A stretch of DNA of 64,000 nucleotides from contig CANSAE010000002.1 of assembly GCA_947644595.1 (NCBI GenBank), forward strand, positions 248,001 through 312,000. Direction: 5' to 3'. Of this stretch, positions 7,798 through 16,630 are shown piece by piece (position 1 is the first letter of the stretch; every line of letters begins with the position of its first letter). Position numbers and translations under genes: made by a program. The stretch comes from an uncultured Clostridia bacterium. GTDB lineage: Bacteria; Bacillota; Clostridia; Oscillospirales; Oscillospiraceae. The notes below the pieces were generated by a model that ran no database searches, was not told where the DNA came from, and saw only the letters and a program-made list of their open reading frames with translations.

Positions 7798-7817
7798 TTT
7801 GTCCGTTGTGAGACAAA
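7798..7817. promoter_or_regulatory. Inverted repeat TTTGTC-N8-GACAAA
   Basis: Second pair of TTTGTC half-sites, about 50 bases upstream of the DUF308 start, where it could overlap the operon promoter. Confidence 0.45.
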
Positions 7818-7868
7818 GCGGCTTTGCTGTATCCTCATACTTGAACGAAGCAGAAAGGAAGTAGTGTT

Positions 7869-8462
7869 ATGCGATGGATCCGTTCCATTAAAGTGAGTTT
7901 TATAGCAGTCTCAGTGGTGCTCATTGCTCTGGGCCTGTGGTTATTGATCTGTCCCGGTGTTTCCTCTGCCGCCATTTGCGTGGCGCTGGGGGCGGTATCG
8001 GTACTGTACGGCACCATCAAACTGCTGGGATACTTTTCCAACGATTTGTACCGTTTGGCATTTCAGTTTGATTTGGCGGTGGGCATTTTAAGTATCATTC
8101 TGGGAATGCTGCTTATCCTGCGGCCCGACGCGGTGCTGTCTTTTTTGCCGACGGTCATTGGCGTATTTATTCTGGTAGACAGTATCCTGAGATTCCAGAC
8201 TTCCATTGACGCCAGGCATTTCGGCATGGACAAATGGTGGGCCATCCTGCTGATTTCCTGCGTGGGCGCAGCTTTGGGTGTGCTGTTGTTGTTCCGGCCG
8301 TTTGAAAGTGCGTTGGCTATGATCCGGCTCATCGGGCTGACCTTGATGATCGACGGCACGGAAAACTTAATGACCTGCCTGTATACCGTAAAGGTCCCCC
8401 GGAGGTCATGCGCGGACCGGACCGTGGTCGAAGCGGATTTTACGGAAGCGGCCGATGACTGA
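7869..8462 (+). CDS. DUF308 (HdeD-like) membrane protein
   Basis: A 197-residue integral membrane protein with six predicted hydrophobic helices arranged as three repeated pairs, as in the DUF308/HdeD family. HdeD is linked to acid resistance in enterobacteria, but the role in clostridia is not established. ATG with GAAAGGAAG upstream. It is the first gene of an operon with an MMPL transporter, 22 bases from its start. The polar tail beyond residue 170 is cytoplasmic or disordered. Confidence 0.85.
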   Translation: MRWIRSIKVSFIAVSVVLIALGLWLLICPGVSSAAICVALGAVSVLYGTIKLLGYFSNDLYRLAFQFDLAVGILSIILGMLLILRPDAVLSFLPTVIGVFILVDSILRFQTSIDARHFGMDKWWAILLISCVGAALGVLLLFRPFESALAMIRLIGLTLMIDGTENLMTCLYTVKVPRRSCADRTVVEADFTEAADD

Positions 8463-8484
8463 TTTTAAAATGAGGTGAACTGAG

Positions 8485-10587
8485 TTGTTGGAAAACATAT
8501 CCAACCGGCTCACCAGACATCCCAAACGGGTGCTGCTGGTGGCCGTAATTTTGCTGGTGCTGTGTATATTCGGTTCTGCCGCCACACGCATCAATTATGA
8601 TATTTTGACGTATCTTCCTCCGGAGCTGGACTCCGCCCAGGGGGAGCAGCTGTTAGAGGACCCGTTTCAAATGGCGGCGACTACGATGCTGATCGTAGAG
8701 GATATGCCGCCGGAGTATACTGCGGATTTGTGCCGGAGCATCCGGGAGGTCCCCGGCGTGAACAGCGCGCTTTGGATTTCTGATGCGGCGGGCATTCAGA
8801 TTCCCCGGGAATTTCTGCCGGAGGAACTGAGGGAGATGTTCTTTTCCGGGGATGCCACCATGATGATCGTCCAGTACGAAAATCCCGGTGCTTCGGAAGA
8901 GACCATGGCGGCCATCGACCAGGTACGGAGCCTGTGCAATGAAAAGTGTTTTCTGGCAGGATTTTCCGTGGTCATCAAGGATACCAAGGACCTGGTGGAT
9001 GCGGAACTGCCGTTGTATGTGGGGCTTGCGGTGCTGCTGAGCCTGATCGTCATGGCGGTGACCATGGAATCCTGGCTGCTGCCCATCGCGTTTTTGCTGA
9101 GCATCGGAATGGCGATTTTGTATAACTTCGGTACCAATATTTTCTTGGGAGAGATCTCCTACATCACCAAAGCCATCGCCGCGGTGCTCCAATTGGGCGT
9201 GACCATGGATTATTCCATCTTCCTTTATCACCGTTACGGGGAGGAACGGCAGCATTACGAGGACAATCGGGATGCCATGGCTGTGGCCATCCAGGCAGCT
9301 TTCACATCCCTGTCCACCAGCTCGCTGACCACGGTGGCGGGTTTTGTGGCACTGTGCTTCATGCGGCTGCTTTTGGGCCGGGATATCGGCATTGTTATGG
9401 CAAAGGGCGTAGTGCTGGGAGTCGCGACGGTGATTTTTGTCCTGCCAGCCATCCTGTTGCTGCTGGACGGACCCATCCGCAGGCACACCCACCGCGTGTT
9501 CATGCCGGACCTGTCAAAAGCGAACCGCTTTGTCATCCGGCACCGCAAAGCGTTTTTTGCAGTGTTTCTGCTGACCTTCATTCCCGCTGTTTATGGGCAG
9601 AACCATGCGCAGGTCTACTACAAATTAGATGAGTCCCTGCCCCAGGATATGCCGTCCATCGTGGCGACCAATAAGCTGAAAGATGACTTCGGCATGGCGT
9701 CCAGTCACTTCATTGTCATGGGGGATGATCTGCCCCACTATGAAATGGCGGAAATGCTGAATGAAATGGAACAGATCCCCGGTATCGAATCCGTGGTGGC
9801 CTACGACAAGTTCATGACCGATACCATCCCGGAGTTTTTCCTGCCCCGGGAAGTGCTGGATATCTGCAAACGGGACGGAATGCAGATCGTCATGATCAAC
9901 TCCGCCTATGAGACTGCCTCCGATGCAGTGGACGGACAGGTGGAAGCATTGAATCAGATTTTACACAGGTATGACCCGGAAGCAAAAATGACCGGTGAGG
10001 CGGTTTTAACGAAAGACCTGATCGATGTGACCGACATTGATTTTAAAGTGACCAATTATATTTCCATCGTGGCCATCTTTATCATCATTGCCATCACCTT
10101 CCGTTCCCTGTCCGTGCCGCTGCTTTTGGTGGCGGCTATTGAACTGGCGATCTGCGTCAACCAGAGTGTTCCATACTTCGGCGGCGGCGTGGTACCGTTC
10201 ATTGCACCTACGGTCATCGGCTGTGTGCAGCTGGGCGCCACAGTGGATTACGCTATTTTGATGACGACCCGGTTCCGGGAGGAACTGCAAAAAGGCGCGG
10301 ACCGGGAAACTGCGATTCTCATCGCTGCCGGTGCCGCAGATTCCTCCATCATCACCAGCGCCTTGGTGATGTTCTGCGCCACCCTGGGAGTTGGCCTGAT
10401 CTCGGAAATTGAGATCATCAGCAGCATTTGCATTATGCTGGCCCGAGGGGCCCTGATTTCAGCGGTGTGCATCCTGTTTTTGCTGCCGGCACTGCTCATG
10501 ATATGTGAACCGGTCATCCACAAGACCAGCCTGCATTGGCGAGTGCCCAAGGCGCCCCGGCATTCAAAGCAGGAACAAACCGTTTGA
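8485..10587 (+). CDS. MMPL-family RND transporter
   Basis: A 700-residue membrane transporter of the RND superfamily, MMPL branch. Two homologous halves each have one helix, a large extracytoplasmic loop, then a block of five helices (blocks near residues 170-330 and 515-680). Each block contains a Gly-Ala-Thr/Val-Asp-Tyr motif in the intramembrane proton-relay position (LGVTMDYSIFLYHRYGEE and LGATVDYAILMTTRF). The family exports lipids or hydrophobic compounds. The start is TTG at 8485 or the adjacent TTG at 8488, with GAGGTG upstream; no ATG is suitably placed. It is followed by a large secreted protein that may act with it on the cell surface. Confidence 0.9.
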   Translation: MLENISNRLTRHPKRVLLVAVILLVLCIFGSAATRINYDILTYLPPELDSAQGEQLLEDPFQMAATTMLIVEDMPPEYTADLCRSIREVPGVNSALWISDAAGIQIPREFLPEELREMFFSGDATMMIVQYENPGASEETMAAIDQVRSLCNEKCFLAGFSVVIKDTKDLVDAELPLYVGLAVLLSLIVMAVTMESWLLPIAFLLSIGMAILYNFGTNIFLGEISYITKAIAAVLQLGVTMDYSIFLYHRYGEERQHYEDNRDAMAVAIQAAFTSLSTSSLTTVAGFVALCFMRLLLGRDIGIVMAKGVVLGVATVIFVLPAILLLLDGPIRRHTHRVFMPDLSKANRFVIRHRKAFFAVFLLTFIPAVYGQNHAQVYYKLDESLPQDMPSIVATNKLKDDFGMASSHFIVMGDDLPHYEMAEMLNEMEQIPGIESVVAYDKFMTDTIPEFFLPREVLDICKRDGMQIVMINSAYETASDAVDGQVEALNQILHRYDPEAKMTGEAVLTKDLIDVTDIDFKVTNYISIVAIFIIIAITFRSLSVPLLLVAAIELAICVNQSVPYFGGGVVPFIAPTVIGCVQLGATVDYAILMTTRFREELQKGADRETAILIAAGAADSSIITSALVMFCATLGVGLISEIEIISSICIMLARGALISAVCILFLLPALLMICEPVIHKTSLHWRVPKAPRHSKQEQTV

Positions 10588-10608
10588 CGAAAAGGAGTGT
10601 GATCTCAC

Positions 10609-12921
10609 ATGAATCAATATCATTTTTCCGCAGTTCAGAGGTGTGCTTCATTTGGCTTGGCATTACTGCTGACTGTGGGCCTCGCGGCCCCGGCGATGGC
10701 GGCGGCGCCCGCTGCTGCCTGCGATGAGACCTATTATGCGACTCTGGACTATTATGGCGCATTGACGGACAGTAGTATTGTCAAAACCTACCGCACCTAT
10801 GGCAGTACCGCCATCACGGACTATGGTTCCTATGATACAGTGACAAATCTCACTGACAGCCGTGTGCCAAAAATTGAAAACGGCAAAGTCACCTTTGATT
10901 TTGTCGGAGATGTGCCGGAGAAATTCTATTTTGAAGGCAAGACCGCCCAGCCCTATGACGAGTTCCCCTGGACTCTGGATGTATCCTACACGCTCAATGG
11001 CGTACCGGCAAAGGCGGAGGATTTGGCGGGCAAGAGCGGAGTGGTGGAGATTATCCTCACAGCCTTGCCTAATGAAAAGGCTTCCGAATACAACCGGAAC
11101 AATTTGGTGCTCACTGCCATATCTGCTTTTAACGGCGATGATATTCTTTCTCTGGAAGCCCCCGGTGCTCAGGTGCAGATGTTGGGGAATCTCTACTGTG
11201 TGCTCAACGCGGTGTTGCCGGGGGAACGCCGGGAATGTGTCATTCGTGTGGGCACGGAGGAATTTTCCTATAGCGGCATGATGTTTCTGGCGGTGCCTGC
11301 CACGCTGGGACAATTGGATCAAATTACCGCTCTGCGGGAAGCGGAGGACGAACTGGGGGACTCTTACCGCACCATCGCGGACAATATGGATGTGATTCTG
11401 GGCAGTTTGGAAAACATGAACGGCAGTCTGAACACAGCCGCCAACGGCTTGGACCGGCTAAATCAGGGCCGGGAAGTGATTTCCGGCGGCAAGGAACAGG
11501 TCTATGAAAATTTGGATATCGCCTTGGATGCTGCCGGCCCCCTGACGGAAGTCATGAAGTCGGCGGGGGAACATCTGGAAACTGCGCGGAAAGCCTTGGC
11601 GGAGGGTACGGCGCTGCTCAATACCGTGGATGAGGATCTGGACCGTCTTTGGTCAGAGGCGGATTCCGCCCGTCGGAGTTTGATTCGTCTGCGAGATCAG
11701 GTCTCCGGAAACGGCAAAGACAGCCTCAAGGAAATCAGCAGGGACATGACTGTCCATCTGGAAGCACTGAACGCCATCAATACTTCCCTGAACGATCTGG
11801 AGGACCAACTGGCAGGGCTGGATACAGATCCCTCGGGGAAAACGATTTTGATTCAGGGCAAGACTGTCGCGGAAATCAAAACGCTGCTTTCCCAGGCCGA
11901 AACCCTGCACCAAAGCTATGAAGGGGTCTCCCAGCAGATGCCCGGCCTGAGCTTTCAGGATTTCACTGCCTATTATTTGATTTTCAAGGCCACAGGCGGT
12001 ACAGACGAAGCCTTTCCCACCTTCCTGATGACACAGGCCCCGGGACTGGACCTGACCGACCCCACTTATCAGCAGGCAGTGGCCAATGCGGCGCAGCTGG
12101 CGGGCCTTTTGGAAACGTCCCGGCAGCCTGGATTTTCCGAACAGTTGACCCAGGCAGAAACCTTGCAGACACTGCTTGCCCGGTATGACATGACGTTGGA
12201 ACAGATGAAAGACACTTTGAAGGACGCGTCCGGCATCCTGACGATTTTGTCGCCCCTGTGTCAGGACCTGGAGCATCTGATGAATACGCTGTCAGCCTCT
12301 GATGGTGTGCTGACGACTACGGGGGACCTGACCGATGTGGGGATCGGGCTGCTGACCGAACTGGACACCGCCGAACAGCGCCTGGATGAGATGATAGACC
12401 TGCTGAACCGATATTCGCCTAAGGCGCAAACCGCCCTGAAAGACGCGCAGACATTGGCAGACTCCGCATCTAACGGGCTTACTGCTCTGGTAGATGCTGC
12501 CCGGACCGGAGAGGGGCTGCTGAAAAGCAGCGGGCCGTCACTGGATGAGGGTACCCGGGAGACCTTGTCCGGGACTGCCGCGGCCCTGCGGAGCGCGTCG
12601 GCTGGCCTTGGACGAACGGCAAATATCCGGGGTGCTTTGCAGAACATTGACGGCGTCATTACAGGAGAGTGGGACCGCTTCACCGGAGAGGAGAACAACC
12701 TGCTGCTCATGGACCCTGCCGCGCCGGCCCAGTCCATCACAGATTCCCGGAATGAAGGGACCGCGAGCATCCAATATGTAATGCGGACCCAGGAAATTAA
12801 GGCAGTCCAGGAATCGCCGGCGGCGGAAAAAACGGACGTCAAACCGGATGCCGGCAGCTTCTGGGACCGGGTGAAGACCATGTTCCGGGACCTTTGGCAC
12901 GGATTGACCGGAATTTTTTAA
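10609..12921 (+). CDS. Secreted coiled-coil protein associated with the MMPL transporter
   Basis: A 770-residue protein with a signal peptide (hydrophobic LALLLTVGLAAPAMA, cleavage after AMA near residue 32). A beta-rich N-terminal third is followed by about 450 residues of heptad-like helices rich in Leu, Asp and Ser, resembling YhgE/Pip-type ectodomains. Unlike YhgE there are no C-terminal membrane helices; the chain ends in an amphipathic segment (FWDRVKTMFRDLWHGL). It starts 21 bases after the MMPL gene, with AAAAGGAG, and is likely an extracytoplasmic partner of that transporter. Function inferred from context only. Confidence 0.7.
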   Translation: MNQYHFSAVQRCASFGLALLLTVGLAAPAMAAAPAAACDETYYATLDYYGALTDSSIVKTYRTYGSTAITDYGSYDTVTNLTDSRVPKIENGKVTFDFVGDVPEKFYFEGKTAQPYDEFPWTLDVSYTLNGVPAKAEDLAGKSGVVEIILTALPNEKASEYNRNNLVLTAISAFNGDDILSLEAPGAQVQMLGNLYCVLNAVLPGERRECVIRVGTEEFSYSGMMFLAVPATLGQLDQITALREAEDELGDSYRTIADNMDVILGSLENMNGSLNTAANGLDRLNQGREVISGGKEQVYENLDIALDAAGPLTEVMKSAGEHLETARKALAEGTALLNTVDEDLDRLWSEADSARRSLIRLRDQVSGNGKDSLKEISRDMTVHLEALNAINTSLNDLEDQLAGLDTDPSGKTILIQGKTVAEIKTLLSQAETLHQSYEGVSQQMPGLSFQDFTAYYLIFKATGGTDEAFPTFLMTQAPGLDLTDPTYQQAVANAAQLAGLLETSRQPGFSEQLTQAETLQTLLARYDMTLEQMKDTLKDASGILTILSPLCQDLEHLMNTLSASDGVLTTTGDLTDVGIGLLTELDTAEQRLDEMIDLLNRYSPKAQTALKDAQTLADSASNGLTALVDAARTGEGLLKSSGPSLDEGTRETLSGTAAALRSASAGLGRTANIRGALQNIDGVITGEWDRFTGEENNLLLMDPAAPAQSITDSRNEGTASIQYVMRTQEIKAVQESPAAEKTDVKPDAGSFWDRVKTMFRDLWHGLTGIF

Positions 12922-12952
12922 GACCTGCACGACAGATAAAGGAGGAACGACC

Positions 12953-14356
12953 ATGTCATTACAGCATTTCAAAGACAACGTGACCCGCGCATTGGTGTCC
13001 AAGACCATCGACGGCGCGCTGCATTATGTGAATCAGGACCGGGAAAAGAATCTGACCAAGCTGGTGGATATCGCGGAAAAGCTCATGGGCGATCAGTTTG
13101 AGAAAGAAGTGTTTGCCGGCGCCCGGCACCTGATCGCCACCCCCGATGCCAAGTGGATGAAATTCGCAACAGACATCATGGATGAGTTGGACCCCCATGT
13201 GGTCAAGACCCATGTGCTGAATCTGGGCTATCAGGCCGGATTTTACGGCTTCGCCAAGACCAACGCCTTTGCTGAGGAGCATGGCTACCGTATCCCCTGG
13301 ATCATTCTCATGGACCCCACCTCGGCCTGCAATAAACACTGCATTGGCTGCTGGTCCGCGGAGTACGGCCACAAGGTGAGCATGAGCTATGAGGATCTGG
13401 ACAGCATCGTGACCCAAGGCGAGGAACTGGGCATTTACTTTTACATGATGACCGGCGGTGAGCCGCTGATGCGGAAGGATGACATTGTGAAGCTGGCAGA
13501 AAAGCATAACAAGTCCATGTTCTACGCCTTCACCAATGGTACCCTCATCGATGACGCTTTCTGTAAAGAAATGGTGCGCCTGGGCAATCTCTCTCTGGCA
13601 CTAAGCATTGAGGGTTTTGAAGAGGAAAATGATTCCCGCCGGGGTGAAGGTTCTTTTGCCTCCACTGTCAAAGCCATGGAATTGCTGCAAAAATACCGCC
13701 TGCCCTGTGGCACTTCCATCTGCTATACATCGAAGAATTATCAGACCGTCACCAGCGATGAATTTTTGGATTTCCTGCTTTCCAAGGGAGTACGTTATTG
13801 CTGGTATTTCCACTACATGCCCGTGGGCAACGAAGCATCTACGGAATTGCTCTTGAATCCGGAACAGCGGGAATATATGTACCACCGCATCCGGGAGATT
13901 CGGGGCATGGAGGGCGGCAAGCCACTGTTTGTCATTGATTTTCAGAACGACGGTGAATTCGTGGGCGGCTGTATCGCCGGTGGCAAATTCTATTGTCACA
14001 TCAACCCCAACGGGGATGTGGAGCCCTGTGTGTTCATCCACTATTCTGGGGCGAATATCCACGACATGTCTCTGCTGGACTGTCTGAACCAGCCGCTGTT
14101 CAAGCTCTATCAGCAGGGGCAGCCTTTCAATGAAAACCATCTGCGGCCCTGCGCCATGCTGGAAAATCCAGAAGCCCTGCCGAAGCTCGTAGCGGCAGCA
14201 GGGGCCGGGAGCACAGACCTGCAAAGCCCGGAGGACGTGTGCCATTTGTGTGACAAGTGCAGACCCTACGCCGAAGATTGGGCCCCCACCGCACAAAAGC
14301 TGATGGAGCAAAATCCCCAACAGCAGCCCGGCAAAAAAGGCCATCTTCCGGAATGA
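12953..14356 (+). CDS. Radical SAM protein with C-terminal cysteine cluster
   Basis: A 467-residue radical SAM enzyme. The [4Fe-4S]/SAM motif CNKHCIGC has Cys126, Cys130 and Cys133 (C-x3-C-x2-C), followed by the GGEP-type SAM motif (MTGGEPLM near residue 165). The C-terminal half has further cysteines (GGCIAGGKFYC, EPCVF and, at the end, CHLCDKC) in a SPASM-like arrangement expected to hold an auxiliary iron-sulfur cluster. An N-terminal helical region of about 110 residues precedes the barrel. AAAGGAGG lies before the ATG. It is the last gene of the MMPL operon. No small precursor peptide is visible nearby, so the substrate may be a peptide encoded elsewhere or a lipid. Confidence 0.85.
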   Translation: MSLQHFKDNVTRALVSKTIDGALHYVNQDREKNLTKLVDIAEKLMGDQFEKEVFAGARHLIATPDAKWMKFATDIMDELDPHVVKTHVLNLGYQAGFYGFAKTNAFAEEHGYRIPWIILMDPTSACNKHCIGCWSAEYGHKVSMSYEDLDSIVTQGEELGIYFYMMTGGEPLMRKDDIVKLAEKHNKSMFYAFTNGTLIDDAFCKEMVRLGNLSLALSIEGFEEENDSRRGEGSFASTVKAMELLQKYRLPCGTSICYTSKNYQTVTSDEFLDFLLSKGVRYCWYFHYMPVGNEASTELLLNPEQREYMYHRIREIRGMEGGKPLFVIDFQNDGEFVGGCIAGGKFYCHINPNGDVEPCVFIHYSGANIHDMSLLDCLNQPLFKLYQQGQPFNENHLRPCAMLENPEALPKLVAAAGAGSTDLQSPEDVCHLCDKCRPYAEDWAPTAQKLMEQNPQQQPGKKGHLPE

Positions 14357-14372
14357 GGAGACTTCCCATATA

Positions 14373-14408
14373 AAAAAGCATTGAAACCAGTTGGTTTCAA
14401 TGCTTTTT
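14373..14408. terminator. Bidirectional terminator, radical SAM / CMD-cupin
   Basis: Seventeen-bp perfect stem with a two-base centre and A/T-rich ends, between convergent genes. Confidence 0.85.
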
Positions 14409-14471
14409 CTTTCGCGTCAGCCTTTATAAATATGACGATAAGCGTTTACCTGAAAGTAGGAAGCGCTGTTC

Positions 14472-15212
14472 TTACGCAAGTGCCTGATATACCGAATCCT
14501 CCACGGCTTCCAGCCATTCAGTAGAAGGCTCCTCGCCGGGGACCTCCACAGACAGATGACTGAACCAGCAGTGGGCTTTTGCGCCGTGCCAATGCTTCAC
14601 GCCGGCGGGGATGGTGACTACATCGCTGGACTGTAAACTCCGGGGCGCCTGTCCTTGCTCCTGGTACCAGCCTTCTCCGTCGACGCAGAGAAGGATCTGC
14701 CCGCCGCCTTTTGCGGCATGATGGATGTGCCAATGATTCCGGCAGCCCGGCTCAAAGGTCACGTTGGCAATGAATACAGTTTTGTCCGGGTCTGTCAGCG
14801 GTTTAAGGTAGCTGTTGCCGGTGAAGTACTGCGCAAAGGCTGTGTTGGGGGCACCCTGCCCGAAAAAGCTGCCGTGCTGGGGCGACGCATCGGACTGCGC
14901 ATAGACTTCCTTTGCCATGCGGAAAGCGGCCCAGGCATTGGGCCAGCCAGCATAAAAGGCGAGATGGGTCAGTAGCTCTGCAAGCTCTTCCCGGGAGACG
15001 CCGTTTTCTTTGGCGGACTGTAAATGGTACTGGAAAGACGAATCCACCAGCCCCTTGCTGACCAATGCGGTGATGGTGATCATGGACCGCAGCTTGAGGG
15101 ACAGCGCATTCTCCCGGGCCCAAACTTCCCCGAACAGCACATCATCGTTCAATTCTGCGAATTTGGGTGCGAATTCCCCCAGACTGTCTCGCCCTGCCGT
15201 TTGTTTTACCAT
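14472..15212 (-). CDS. Carboxymuconolactone decarboxylase-cupin fusion protein
   Basis: A 246-residue two-domain protein. Residues about 1-120 match the AhpD/carboxymuconolactone decarboxylase fold (FGEVWARENALSLKLRSMIT, then LTHLAFYAGWPNAWAAF), but the AhpD CxxC redox pair is absent. Residues about 140-235 are a cupin with the metal-site pattern HWHIHHAAKGGGQILL ... GEGWYQ ... IPAGVKHWHGA. Start ATG at 15210-15212 with GGAGG eight bases away; the open frame upstream has no such site. Such fusions are common beside LysR regulators in clostridia and are thought to act on small organic or quinone-like compounds, without an established reaction. Divergent from the LysR gene. Confidence 0.85.
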   Translation of the reverse strand: MVKQTAGRDSLGEFAPKFAELNDDVLFGEVWARENALSLKLRSMITITALVSKGLVDSSFQYHLQSAKENGVSREELAELLTHLAFYAGWPNAWAAFRMAKEVYAQSDASPQHGSFFGQGAPNTAFAQYFTGNSYLKPLTDPDKTVFIANVTFEPGCRNHWHIHHAAKGGGQILLCVDGEGWYQEQGQAPRSLQSSDVVTIPAGVKHWHGAKAHCWFSHLSVEVPGEEPSTEWLEAVEDSVYQALA

Positions 15213-15402
15213 ATTTATAGCCTCCGTACAATTTATAGTGATGGCGTCCCGCCGGTCTTGCGACACTAGTTCAAGCGCCATGAGCCTCATTGCTTATCAG
15301 TTACATTATAAATGTAGCATCTCAAAATATCAAATACTTATTGTTTTTACAACACCATGCTTGACAGGCATGGTAAACTGAGACCAAAAGGAGGAATGAT
15401 TG
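15213..15402. promoter_or_regulatory. Divergent control region, CMD-cupin / LysR
   Basis: 190 AT-rich bases between divergent genes, the usual place for LysR binding. No single T-N11-A site stands out enough to name. Confidence 0.45.
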
Positions 15403-16296
15403 ATGGAACTGCGGTTGCTGCGCTATTTTCTTGCTGTGGCCCAGGAGGAAAGCATCTCTGCTGCGGCAGAATACCTGCATTTGACGCAACCTACCCTGTC
15501 CCGGCAGATGATCGCCTTGGAAGAAGAATTGGGGAAGCCGTTGTTTATCCGGGGGAAAAGACGTATTTCACTCACACAAGACGGAATGCGGCTGCGGAAA
15601 CGGGCCAATGAAATATTGGAATTGGCGGACAAGACCCAGGCAGAATTCCGGAATACGGAAGAGACGGTAGCGGGAGATGTATATATCGGCGCCGGCGAGA
15701 CCGATGCTATGCGGCTGATTGCCCGCACGTCGGGCATCCTGCAGCAGCAATATCCGGACCTTCGGTTTCATATTTTCAGCGGAGACCGGGTGGATGTGGT
15801 GGAGCACCTGGAAAAAGGTCTCATCGACTTTGCACTTTTGGTGGGAGAGGTGGATTCCAAAAAATATGACACGCTTCTTTTGCCGGTCCGGGATTCCTGG
15901 AGCGTTCTCATGCCCAAGGACCATCCTCTGGCGAAGCAGGAAGCGATCCGCCCGCAAGACCTGTGGGACCAGCCCCTGACTCTGTCCAGACAGATGCGGG
16001 ACGGCTCTCCGCTGCTTAATTGGATGGGGAAACCCCTGTCTCAGCTTCATGTTGTAAGCACACATAATCTTATCTATAATGCGTCTCTTATGGTGGAAGA
16101 GGGATTCAGCCTGGCTGTCACGCTGGACAAACTCATCAATACCACAGGGGAGAGCCGCCTGTGCTATCGGCCTCTGGAACCGAGGCTGGAGGTAGAACTG
16201 CATCTGGTGTGGAAGAAACACCAGGTAATGTCCAAAGCGGTGGAAGCTTTTTTAAACCAATTTCAAAAGGATTTGCAGGTATCAGCAGACGAATAA
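15403..16296 (+). CDS. LysR-family transcriptional regulator
   Basis: A 297-residue LysR regulator: winged helix-turn-helix at residues 1-60 (LRLLRYFLAVAQEESISAAAE, LTQPTLSRQM) followed by a two-lobe periplasmic-binding-protein-like effector domain (90-295). The ATG at 15403 with AGGAGG eight bases upstream was preferred to the adjacent in-frame TTG at 15400. It probably controls the divergent CMD-cupin gene and itself in response to a small ligand. Confidence 0.92.
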   Translation: MELRLLRYFLAVAQEESISAAAEYLHLTQPTLSRQMIALEEELGKPLFIRGKRRISLTQDGMRLRKRANEILELADKTQAEFRNTEETVAGDVYIGAGETDAMRLIARTSGILQQQYPDLRFHIFSGDRVDVVEHLEKGLIDFALLVGEVDSKKYDTLLLPVRDSWSVLMPKDHPLAKQEAIRPQDLWDQPLTLSRQMRDGSPLLNWMGKPLSQLHVVSTHNLIYNASLMVEEGFSLAVTLDKLINTTGESRLCYRPLEPRLEVELHLVWKKHQVMSKAVEAFLNQFQKDLQVSADE

Positions 16297-16298
16297 AG

Positions 16299-16332
16299 AC
16301 AGGGACAGACTTCGATTCTGTCCTTGTTTTTT
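16299..16332 (+). terminator. Terminator of the LysR gene
   Basis: Stem ACAGGGACAGA / TCTGTCCTTGT with one G-T wobble, followed by a T run; begins three bases after the stop codon. Confidence 0.8.
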
Positions 16333-16630
16333 GAACTGTGACATATCACAAAATCCGGAAAAATAGCGCATAACAAATGAGCAAATCAGCCAAAAATGGA
16401 TAAAATTTTGCCACTTACCAGTTACAAACAGCGCCCATGGATTTACAAGGGTAAACTAACAATATTAGTTTGCTATCTTTCTGCGATAGATAGAGATAGA
16501 ACAAGATGATTTTATTAAAAAGTGATAAAATGATTATGATTACGTTGGCGTATTATGAATTTTTTAGCGACTCTTAGGATGGAATCGTGACAGATCATCG
16601 TTATACTGGCCATAGGAGGGAAAACAGATA
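16333..16630. other. AT-rich leader region upstream of the BTAD regulator
   Basis: About 300 bases without a gene. It is much more AT-rich than its surroundings and has several TATAAT-like and poly-A/T blocks around 16,495-16,560, so the regulator's promoter is probably here. No structured RNA or repeat was recognised. AGGAGGG at 16614-16620 is the ribosome binding site of the next gene. Confidence 0.4.
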
